From: Candidatus Thiosymbion sp.
GTDB taxonomy: Bacteria > Pseudomonadota > Gammaproteobacteria > Chromatiales > Chromatiaceae
Direction: 5' to 3'
NCBI GenBank assembly: GCA_018435665.1
Contig: JAHDND010000024.1
Span: forward strand, 1-64,000
DNA length: 64,000 nucleotides
The notes beneath the pieces were generated by a model. The model ran no database searches, had not been told where the DNA came from, and worked only from the letters and a program-made list of their open reading frames with translations. Below, one piece after another: positions 25,804 to 36,894 of this stretch. Made by a program: the position numbers and the translations under genes. Every line of letters begins with the position of its first letter. Position 1 is the first letter of the stretch.

Positions 25804-26385
25804 ATGACCTTCCCGCCGCGCCTGCCCACCCCGCCCCGCTTCCTTGCCGAGCCCCTCGGCCGGTTGCGTCAGCGCATCGACGAACGGCTGGATAATCCAG
25901 GCATTCCCGACTTCAACCTGCCGCCCGCCGTGGCCCGTATCATCTCCCGGTTACCGGCCCAACCGCCCGCCCTGGCCCTCACCACGGCCCTGAATCTGGC
26001 CCTCGACCGCATCCTGCCTCGGGATAACCTCGATCCCCTGCAAGGGCGCTGGCTGCGCCTGGTTATCACAGACGCCGGGCTGACCCTCGATTTCCACCTG
26101 GCGGGCAAGCATTTCCGGCCGGGCCCCGCTCACGGACCCGCCGTCGGCGCCAAGCCTGATGTCACCCTGACCGCCCGCACCCGCGATTACCTCGCCCTGG
26201 CCCTGCGCGAGGAGGATGCCGACACCCTGTTCTTCAGCCGTCGCCTGCGCATGGAAGGGGCCACGCATTTGGGCCTGCTGGTCAAGAATACCCTCGACGC
26301 CGTGGACTGGTCCGCCTTTCGGGACCGCCTGGAGCGTTTCCTACCGCCCCGGGGCGATGAGGCGGGGCGCTATTCGGCGGTCTGA
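25804..26385 (+). CDS. ubiT: Ubiquinone biosynthesis accessory factor UbiT (SCP2 domain)
   Basis: The 193-residue protein has an SCP2-type lipid-binding fold, the anaerobic counterpart of UbiJ, thought to bind polyprenylated ubiquinone intermediates for UbiUV and other enzymes. The sterol-carrier-like core runs from about residue 60 (ALNLALDRI) to 185 (VDWSAFRDRLERFL), with the conserved strand PDVTLTARTRDYLALALREED. It follows ubiV after 39 bp. No gene lies in the 220 bp downstream, only an AT-rich patch near 26430-26452. Confidence 0.9.
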   Translation: MTFPPRLPTPPRFLAEPLGRLRQRIDERLDNPGIPDFNLPPAVARIISRLPAQPPALALTTALNLALDRILPRDNLDPLQGRWLRLVITDAGLTLDFHLAGKHFRPGPAHGPAVGAKPDVTLTARTRDYLALALREEDADTLFFSRRLRMEGATHLGLLVKNTLDAVDWSAFRDRLERFLPPRGDEAGRYSAV

Positions 26386-26606
26386 TTTTAAGGCTGATCC
26401 GTCCTTGTTGAGAGCGTGGTCCTCCCTTTCTCATTGATAATATTTTGAAAGAAGGCTGGGTGCCAGAAGACTGAGTTACAGGGCTGGCTGGTTCGTCACG
26501 GCGGGGTACTAAATGTCCCGGGGCGCCCCGGCCCTGGCGTCTGGTGCCTCATCTCTGGGCCGGAAGCCAATGGGGCGTTCGCTCCGGGCCGGAGGCAAAG
26601 CCCCCC

Positions 26607-27206
26607 TCAGCGCAGCGAGTCGAGGTACGCGGAGGATAGATTGGGATCGATGCCGGTGATGCGGGCATGCTGGGCCAGGTGGAAGACCTTGATCATCAGC
26701 ATGACGATCCCCGTGGTCCAGGCAAAGGCGAACATGCCGGATAAGGCGATGATCATGTTCATCATTTTCCACCCCGCCGGCATCAGGTCCGTGCTGAAGC
26801 CCACGGTGGTGTAGGTGCTGCCACAAAAGGTGACCGCATCCCGGAAATTCGGGATCAGGCCCAGGGCAAAAGTCATCAGGGCCCAGATGACGATTTCCCC
26901 GATGTGGGTGAGGGTCAGGAGAAAGATACTGAAATAGAAGAGGAATTCCACGCGCCAATAGGCGTGGCGATGCAGGAGGAGGCGACTGCGGCGCTCGAAC
27001 CAGGGATAGATGAGGGCAATGGACAGGCCGTGATAGCAGAGGATGGCGATGAGGCCCAGGCCACCCACCACAAAGTCAGGGAGGTCATAGGTGACGGCGA
27101 TGGCGCCCAAGTCGTCGATGACCTGAGTCGGCACGACAGGGACAAGGGTCTCGGCGACTTTCGTGGTCAGGGGACCGGGGGAAAGCGGGTCTGGCATCGC
27201 GGACAT
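26607..27206 (-). CDS. Pore-loop ion channel protein (K+ channel-like) with altered filter
   Basis: The 199-residue membrane protein has a helix at about residues 45-68, a second at 88-118, a pore loop (FRDAVTFCGSTYTTVGFSTD) and an inner helix at about 150-175. The layout resembles the 2-TM channel family with one extra helix, but the selectivity signature reads TTVGFS, lacking the last Gly of the TVGYG/TVGFG K+ filter, so ion selectivity is unsure. It begins three bases after the stop of the hemerythrin-GGDEF-EAL gene, so the two are translationally coupled and may work in one response. Confidence 0.75.
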   Translation of the reverse strand: MSAMPDPLSPGPLTTKVAETLVPVVPTQVIDDLGAIAVTYDLPDFVVGGLGLIAILCYHGLSIALIYPWFERRSRLLLHRHAYWRVEFLFYFSIFLLTLTHIGEIVIWALMTFALGLIPNFRDAVTFCGSTYTTVGFSTDLMPAGWKMMNMIIALSGMFAFAWTTGIVMLMIKVFHLAQHARITGIDPNLSSAYLDSLR

Positions 27207-27209
27207 TCC

Positions 27210-29561
27210 TCAGCCAGGCGGCCTTTCGGGCGAGACCGGCGTGCTCACCGCCGCGACGACCGGCGGCGCGGGCCGCACCAAGTCCTCGAAGTCCGCCACC
27301 GGCAAGGGCTTGCCATAGAGATAGCCCTGATAGAAGAAGCAACCCTCGGCCTCCAGGAAGTCGCGCTGGGCCTGGGTCTCCACCCCTTCGGCAACCACCT
27401 CGATGCCCAGGCTTTCGGCCATGCCGATGATGGTCCTGACGATGATGTCGTCGGAGGCGTTGAGCCCGAGGTTATGGACGAAGGCCTGGTCGATCTTGAG
27501 TTGGGACAGGGGCAGTTGGGTCAGATAGGCCAGGGAGGAATAGCCGGTGCCGAAGTCGTCCAGGGAGAAGCGCACCCCCAGGGCACGCAGGACGTTCATC
27601 TTGCGCACGCTGTCGCCCACGTCGTCGAGTATGGCGCCTTCGGTCAGTTCGAGCTTGAGGCGTTCCGGGGCGATGTCGTGCCGCCGCAGGGTGCGCCGGA
27701 CCGCGTCCACGAAATCCAGGTCCCGTAACTGGCGGGCGCTGACATTGACGGCGAGCTGGAGGTCGCCCAGGCAGGGGTCCCCCTCCCAGGCCTTGAGCCG
27801 GGCGCAGACCCGTTCCAGGATCCATTGGCCGATGGGGACGATAAGGCCCGTCTCCTCGGCCAGGGGGATGAAGGTCATGGGCGAGACCATGCCGCGTTCG
27901 GGATTTCGCCAGCGGAGCAGCGCCTCCGCGCCCACCGGTTGGCCCGCGGCGTCGACCTGGATCTGGTAATGCAGGATGAATTCGTCGTTGGCCAGGGCAC
28001 GGCGCAGGTCGGTCTCCAGGAAGGCGCGCTGGGAGACCTGGGACTCCATCTCCGGGTCGAAGACGCAGAGCCGGTTGCGGCCCAGGGTCTTGGCCTGATA
28101 CATGGCGATGTCGGCCTTCTTCAGCAGTTCTCCCGGCGTGGCCGCGGGGTCGTGACCGAAGAGGACCAGGCCGATGCTGGGGGTGCTGAGGTAGTCATGG
28201 CCGGCGAGTTGATAGCTGGCATTGAGGGCGGCGAGGAGCCGCTCGGCCCCCTCCTCGGCCTGGGATTGCGCTTCCTCCGGATCACGACTCAGTTCCTCGA
28301 AGAGCACGACGAATTCATCCCCACCCAGCCGGGCCACGGTGCCGTGGGGTCCGGCCTGATCCTGGAGGCGTCGCGCCACTTCCTGCAAGAGCAGGTCGCC
28401 GATGCCGTGGCCCAGGGTCTCGTTGAGGCTGCGGAAGTTGTCCAGGTCGATGAGCAGCAGTGCCCCCCGGTGCAGATGGCGGACGCTGGCGGCTAGGGCC
28501 AGGGTGAGGCGGTCGGCCAGGAGCTGGCGGTTGGGCAGCTTGGTGAGGCTGTCGTGGGAACTGAGGTGGGCGATGCGGTCCAGTGCCTCCTTGCGCTCGG
28601 TGATGTCCCGGGCGTAGGCGACGAAGACGAACTCGCCGCGCCGCTTCATGGCGGCCAGGGTGATTTCCAGGGGGAATTCGGTGCCGTCGGCGCGCAGGCC
28701 AACCATCTCCAGGGTCCGGCCTGGCCGGGGCGAGGGGCTGGCGGCCACCGCCCTGGCCATCCATTGACGGTGGGCTTCACGGAACAGGGGGGGCAGCAGG
28801 GTCGCGGCGAAGTCTTCCCCCAGAATCTGGGCGGTTTGCCAGCCGAAGATGCGCTCCGCCTGGGCATTCCAGCCCGTGATTCGGTCCGCGCTGTCCATCT
28901 CGATGACGCCGTCCGGGGAGGCATCGACGAGCATCTGGATACGCTCCAGGTTTTCCTTGAGGCATTCGTCCGCGACGCGCAATTCCTGCTCGACTCGTCG
29001 GCGCTCGGCGATCTCCCGGATCAGGTGGGTGGTGTTGGCGGTCAGGGAGTGGTAGATGGCCAGCACCAGGCTGACGAGCACGGCCGCGGAGCCGCGCATC
29101 TCCTCCGCGGCCCGGATCTTGGCATCCTTGAGGGAGAGGCCGGCCTGGCGCGCTAGCACGATCTTGGCCAGGTGCCGGTCCTTCTCCAGGATGTGGGAGG
29201 CCAGCCAGCGGGTCAGGAGGGCCAGCAGGTCCTGCACCAGGTCTTCGACGGGACGGTCGCCGGCCTCGGCCTTGGCCTTGAGGACGCTGGCGACGAAGGC
29301 CTGATGGTCCCCATGGTGGGCAACCTCCAGGTGGTCGCTACCCAGGTGCTGGCGCCAGATACCCTCCTCCGTCTCGAAGTGGTAGAGGGTGTAGTCCACC
29401 AGGCTGGCGAGGATGACGTCCAGGCCCAGGTCCGCGGAGGGGAAGGCGACATGGCTGGCCAGATCGTTGAGGATCTCGACCAGGCGCTGGTGCTGCTCAT
29501 CGATGCGCTCGATGCCGGTGGCGAAGTTGTCGTTCCAGGGGAAGATGTCGATGCTGCTCAT
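27210..29561 (-). CDS. Hemerythrin-PAS-GGDEF-EAL signalling protein
   Basis: This is a soluble 783-residue c-di-GMP enzyme with an oxygen/NO-type sensor. The N-terminal bacteriohemerythrin domain (residues 1-135) has the iron ligand motifs DEQHQRLVEILN, HFETEEGIW, HHGDHQAF and HILEKD. A linker helix, a PAS/PAC domain (about 215-335), GGDEF (RLGGDEFVVLFEE, intact active site) and EAL (GAEALLRWRN, with DDFGTGYSSL and EVVAEGVET) follow. Both catalytic domains keep their signatures, so it could make or break c-di-GMP depending on the ligand. It is first in a two-gene unit with the channel protein. Confidence 0.95.
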   Translation of the reverse strand: MSSIDIFPWNDNFATGIERIDEQHQRLVEILNDLASHVAFPSADLGLDVILASLVDYTLYHFETEEGIWRQHLGSDHLEVAHHGDHQAFVASVLKAKAEAGDRPVEDLVQDLLALLTRWLASHILEKDRHLAKIVLARQAGLSLKDAKIRAAEEMRGSAAVLVSLVLAIYHSLTANTTHLIREIAERRRVEQELRVADECLKENLERIQMLVDASPDGVIEMDSADRITGWNAQAERIFGWQTAQILGEDFAATLLPPLFREAHRQWMARAVAASPSPRPGRTLEMVGLRADGTEFPLEITLAAMKRRGEFVFVAYARDITERKEALDRIAHLSSHDSLTKLPNRQLLADRLTLALAASVRHLHRGALLLIDLDNFRSLNETLGHGIGDLLLQEVARRLQDQAGPHGTVARLGGDEFVVLFEELSRDPEEAQSQAEEGAERLLAALNASYQLAGHDYLSTPSIGLVLFGHDPAATPGELLKKADIAMYQAKTLGRNRLCVFDPEMESQVSQRAFLETDLRRALANDEFILHYQIQVDAAGQPVGAEALLRWRNPERGMVSPMTFIPLAEETGLIVPIGQWILERVCARLKAWEGDPCLGDLQLAVNVSARQLRDLDFVDAVRRTLRRHDIAPERLKLELTEGAILDDVGDSVRKMNVLRALGVRFSLDDFGTGYSSLAYLTQLPLSQLKIDQAFVHNLGLNASDDIIVRTIIGMAESLGIEVVAEGVETQAQRDFLEAEGCFFYQGYLYGKPLPVADFEDLVRPAPPVVAAVSTPVSPERPPG

Positions 29562-29715
29562 GGCGTCAGGTCGCTAGCCAGCCGTTTCCTGGTCGAAAGC
29601 CGCGGGGCGGGTGCCGGAGGATAGGCGCGGAGGTCGATGATCGGGGCCAGGATGATCGGGACCAGAGAGTTAGCGTCCGACCCTCCTGATTTGGGTTTGT
29701 GGGGCACGCCATGGG

Positions 29716-33429
<3,714 letters not shown>

Positions 33430-33509
33430 GTCGTGGTCCTGACCGGTGTGGCGGGGTGGGGGCCTGTTGCTGTAGGCCATCCAGGGATTATACCTGTTGT
33501 CATCGTCCG

Positions 33510-33551
33510 TCAATTTTCGGTTTCTCCGGATCGGGTAGCGTTTAGCGGCGG
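33510..33551 (-). repeat. Degenerate half copy of the palindromic repeat
   Basis: CAATTTTCGGTTTCTCCGGA followed by TCGGGTAGCGTTTAGCGGCG matches one arm and flank of the element at 7900-8017 with several changes. It lies in the 273-bp gap between metH and the small gene at 33703. Confidence 0.6.
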
Positions 33552-33702
33552 GTGTCCCGAGCGGATGCCGGCGGATGACCCGAGCGGATTTTGGCGAACC
33601 TGACGCGCCCTCCGCCGTGGGAGGGGAAAAACCGGACCCACCCCTATATCATGTCCCTGTCTGGCCCTTGGGGGGCCATAGCCCTGATGAGGAACCCGTA
33701 AG

Positions 33703-33927
33703 ATGACCGATCGACTCATGATCCTGCCGAGCAAGGACCCCGCGCGGGTGCGCCTGGTCAGTATCCCCGAGGATATCTCGCCCCATGAGGCCTACCGCTA
33801 CGTCACCGGGCTGGTGAGCGAGGTCCCGCGGGAAGATGAGGACCTGTGGCTTGACGCGGTGATGGATACCCTGGAGGACAAGGGCTTCCAGCGGGTGGAC
33901 TTTCTGCTCGGTCCCGCCCTGGACTGA
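33703..33927 (+). CDS. Small conserved-looking protein of unknown function
   Basis: The 74-residue acidic soluble protein is not recognised. It starts MTDRLMILPSKDPARVRL after AGGAA, and has a compact mix of charged and hydrophobic residues (SPHEAYRYVTGLVSEVP, LEDKGFQRVDFLLGPALD) that looks like a folded domain rather than random translation. It sits just upstream of rlmH, where rsfS is often found, but it is shorter than RsfS and lacks its motifs. There is no signal peptide or membrane segment. Confidence 0.65.
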   Translation: MTDRLMILPSKDPARVRLVSIPEDISPHEAYRYVTGLVSEVPREDEDLWLDAVMDTLEDKGFQRVDFLLGPALD

Positions 33928-34034
33928 GGCCAGTCAGCCCCGATGGATCACGGTCCCGGTCTTGGTCCCGGCCCCGGACGGGGAAACCTGGACGGGCCCT
34001 TGCCAGGGGCCTCCTGGCCCGGGTCGGGTGAACC

Positions 34035-34505
34035 CTGCGCATTCATCTATTAAGCGTGGGCCGGCGCATGCCGGGCTGGGTGGCAACAGGCTACGAGGAA
34101 TATGCCAAGCGCCTGCCCGCGGAGTGCGCCCTGCGCCTGGTGGAGGTCGAGCCCGGCCACCGGGGCAAGGGGGCCAGCGTCGACCTCGCCCGGCGCGAGG
34201 AGGGCGCCCGCCTCCTGGCCGCCCTGCCCAAGGGGGCCCAGGTGATCGCCCTCGACGAGCGTGGCCGGACCTGGAGCACGGCCGAGCTGTCCCGGGAACT
34301 GGCCGGCTGGCTGGCGGAGGGGCGGGACCTGGCCCTGCTGGTTGGCGGCCCCGAGGGCTTGGACCCGGCCTGTCGCCAGCGCGCCGACCGGCTCTGGTCC
34401 CTCTCGCCCCTGACCTTCCCCCACCCCCTGGTACGGGTGATCCTCGCCGAGCAGATCTACCGGGCCTGGAGTTTGCTGTCGGGTCATCCATATCATCGTG
34501 CCTGA
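34035..34505 (+). CDS. rlmH: 23S rRNA (pseudouridine1915-N3)-methyltransferase RlmH
   Basis: This SPOUT-fold methyltransferase modifies helix 69 of 23S rRNA. The knot motifs LLVGGPEGLDPAC and SLSPLTFPHPLVRVILAEQIYRAW and the C-terminal GHPYHRA are diagnostic. An in-frame TGA at 34029-34031 limits the start. The family N-terminus (M-x-L-x-L-x-x-VG) aligns only with CTG at 34035 as initiator, giving RIHLLSVGRRM and 156 residues; the first standard codon, GTG 34056, would remove the first beta strand. It precedes maf and rng, a familiar gammaproteobacterial order. Confidence 0.92.
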   Translation: MRIHLLSVGRRMPGWVATGYEEYAKRLPAECALRLVEVEPGHRGKGASVDLARREEGARLLAALPKGAQVIALDERGRTWSTAELSRELAGWLAEGRDLALLVGGPEGLDPACRQRADRLWSLSPLTFPHPLVRVILAEQIYRAWSLLSGHPYHRA

Positions 34506-34605
34506 TCGCTGACCGTGGAGCTTTCAGGTCGGGTCGCGGTCATAAGTCCCGACTCTCAGACCAGGGATCGCAACCTTTAACCCCCTTTGCGCTTACCACC
34601 GATCC

Positions 34606-35256
34606 ATGACGCCCCCTACGCTCTATCTGGCCTCCAAGTCTCCGCGCCGGCGGGAGCTGCTGGCGCAGATCGGCATCACCCCGGCCATCATCGCGCTGGA
34701 GCTGGACGAGGCCCCCCTGCCCCGGGAGGCCCCGGAGGACTACGCCCAACGGGTGGCCCTCGACAAGGCCCGCGCCGGGCGAGCCCTGCTGCCCACGGGT
34801 TGCGAGGTCCCGGTTTTGGGGGCGGATACCCTGGTGACCCTGGACGGGCGCATCCTGGGCAAACCCCGGGACGCGGCGGAGGCGGTCGCCATGCTGCGCC
34901 TCCTGTCGGGCCGCACCCACCGGGTCCTGAGCGCGGTGGCCCTCCTCGGCCAAGAGGAGCGCCTGGCCCTGAGCGGCAGCGAGGTCAGCTTCCGCGTCAT
35001 CGGCGACCAGGAGGCGCATGCCTACTGGGCCTGCGGCGAACCCGCCGACAAGGCGGGCGGTTATGCCATCCAGGGGCTGGGGGCCCTGTTCGTCCGTGAA
35101 CTCCGCGGCAGCTATTCCGGGGTCATGGGTCTGCCGCTCTTCGAGACGGCCGAATTACTCGCCGCGGAGGGAATTCTTTTGCTGGATACTGGCCAAATCC
35201 CGGGCGTGCCCCCACCTGAACTGGGCATGCCTCGATTTGCCGCGTGTCATCCCTAA
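34606..35256 (+). CDS. Maf-family nucleoside triphosphate pyrophosphatase
   Basis: Maf proteins hydrolyse non-standard or pyrimidine nucleoside triphosphates and so clean the nucleotide pool. The N-terminal signature [33 protein letters not shown], and [30 protein letters not shown] match the YhdE subfamily that precedes rng in many gammaproteobacteria. It has 216 residues with a slightly extended C-terminus. The gap to rng is 27 bp, so co-transcription is likely. Confidence 0.92.
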   Translation: MTPPTLYLASKSPRRRELLAQIGITPAIIALELDEAPLPREAPEDYAQRVALDKARAGRALLPTGCEVPVLGADTLVTLDGRILGKPRDAAEAVAMLRLLSGRTHRVLSAVALLGQEERLALSGSEVSFRVIGDQEAHAYWACGEPADKAGGYAIQGLGALFVRELRGSYSGVMGLPLFETAELLAAEGILLLDTGQIPGVPPPELGMPRFAACHP

Positions 35257-35283
35257 CCACCAACGATAACGCCGTGGGCCATC

Positions 35284-36738
35284 ATGAGTGAGGAAATCCT
35301 GGTCAATATCACGCCGCCGGAGACCCGGGTCGCCGTGGTCGAGAACGGTGTGGTCCAGGAGATCATCATCGAGCGCCTGGAGCGCTGCGGCCTGGTGGGC
35401 AACATCTACAAGGGTCGCATCTGCCGGGTGCTGCCGGGCATGCAGGCGGCCTTCGTCGACATCGGCCTGGAGCGCGCCGCCTTCCTCCACACCTCCGACA
35501 TCGTCGGCGTCGAGGGCGAACCCCGGGGCGATCAGATCCACGACCTGGTGAGCGAGGGCGATACCCTGGTGGTGCAGGTGGTCAAGGACCCCCTGGGCAC
35601 CAAGGGCGCCCGCCTCACCACCAATATCTCCATCCCCTCCCGCTACCTGGTCTTCATGCCCACCCTCCAGAACACCGGGGTGTCGCAGAAGATCGAGGAC
35701 GAGGAGGAGCGTCGCCGCCTGCGGGACATCCTCCAGCGTTTCGTTGCCGCCCATGCCGGGGAGGGGGGCTTCATCGCCCGCACCGCCGCGGACGGGATCA
35801 CCGAGGAGGCCCTGGTCAACGACATGAGCTTCCTCGCCAAGCTCTGGTCGGATATCAAGGAGCGCTGTCGCGGCGGCAATCACATCGGCCTCATCCACGA
35901 GGACCTGCCCCTGGCCCTGCGCGCCCTGCGCGATCTGGTGGGACCCGAGGTGGAGCGGGTGCGCTTCGACTCCCGCCTGACCATGGACAAGGCCCTGTCC
36001 TTCGCCGAGCAGTACATCCCCGACATTCGCGAACGGGTGGAGTACTACCAGGGCGAGCGGCCCCTGTTCGACCTCTACGGGGTGGAGGAAGAGATCCAGA
36101 AGGCCCTGCAACGCAAGGTCCAGCTCAAGTCCGGCGGCCACCTGGTCATTGACCAGACCGAGGCCATGACCACCATCGACGTGAACACCGGGGCCTTCGT
36201 CGGCCACCGCAACCTCGAGGAGACCATCTTCAAGACCAACCTGGAGGCGGCCCAGGCCATCTGCCGTCAACTGCGCCTGCGCAACCTGGGGGGTATCATC
36301 ATCATCGATTTCATCGATATGACCGACGAGGACCACAAGCGCCAGGTCCTGCGCGCCCTGGAGAAGTGTCTGTCCCGGGATCACGCCAAGACCCACATCA
36401 GCGAGGTCTCCTCCCTGGGCCTGGTGGAGATGACCCGCAAGCGCACCCGGGAATCCCTGGAACATGTCCTCTGCGAGCCCTGCCCCTGCTGCGGCGGTCG
36501 CGGCACGGTCAAGACGGCGGAGACCACCTGCAACGAGATCTTCCGCGAGATCATGCGCGAGGCGCGGCAGTTCGAGGTGGAGACCCTGCTGGTCCTGGCC
36601 TCCCAGGAGGTCATAGACCGGCTGCTGGACGAGGAGTCCGGTCACCTGGCGGAGCTGGAGGAGTTCATCGGCAAGCCCATCAAGCTCCAGGCCGAGGCCC
36701 TTTATACTCAGGAACAGTACGATGTGGTTCTGATCTGA
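35284..36738 (+). CDS. rng: Ribonuclease G
   Basis: RNase G is a single-strand endoribonuclease related to the catalytic half of RNase E; it matures 16S rRNA 5' ends and decays some mRNAs. The 484-residue protein begins MSEEILVNITPPETRVAVVE, has the S1 domain (GNIYKGRICRVLPGMQAAFVD), the DNase-I-like site (TIDVNTGAF and IIIDFIDM) and the zinc-link Cys pair in CEPCPCCGGRG. Length and order (maf-rng-yhdP) are standard. Confidence 0.96.
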   Translation: MSEEILVNITPPETRVAVVENGVVQEIIIERLERCGLVGNIYKGRICRVLPGMQAAFVDIGLERAAFLHTSDIVGVEGEPRGDQIHDLVSEGDTLVVQVVKDPLGTKGARLTTNISIPSRYLVFMPTLQNTGVSQKIEDEEERRRLRDILQRFVAAHAGEGGFIARTAADGITEEALVNDMSFLAKLWSDIKERCRGGNHIGLIHEDLPLALRALRDLVGPEVERVRFDSRLTMDKALSFAEQYIPDIRERVEYYQGERPLFDLYGVEEEIQKALQRKVQLKSGGHLVIDQTEAMTTIDVNTGAFVGHRNLEETIFKTNLEAAQAICRQLRLRNLGGIIIIDFIDMTDEDHKRQVLRALEKCLSRDHAKTHISEVSSLGLVEMTRKRTRESLEHVLCEPCPCCGGRGTVKTAETTCNEIFREIMREARQFEVETLLVLASQEVIDRLLDEESGHLAELEEFIGKPIKLQAEALYTQEQYDVVLI

Positions 36739-36790
36739 TGGGTGGTGGAAAATTCCCTTGCACGAGCCTTTGCACGAGCACCCATACCTT

Positions 36791-36838
36791 CACCTTCGCT
36801 TCAGTTTCCACGTCCACCTTCGCTTTAGCTTCTACGTC
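36791..36838 (+). repeat. Two 24-bp imperfect tandem repeats
   Basis: Units 36791-36814 and 36815-36838 match at 21 of 24 bases (CACCTTCGCTT...ACGTC). They fill the short rng-yhdP gap together with related CTTC/CCTT-rich sequence. They may be noncoding traces of the slippage-type repeats seen inside neighbouring genes. Confidence 0.6.
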
Positions 36839-36894
36839 CGATTTCGCCTTCCCTCCTCGCTGCTCGCCCGATCCCTGTTCATCGACCCTTGCCC

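Noticed and set aside
33430-33702. Cobalamin or SAH riboswitch upstream of metH
   Set aside because: No recognisable conserved core on the minus strand; the region holds a degenerate repeat half copy.
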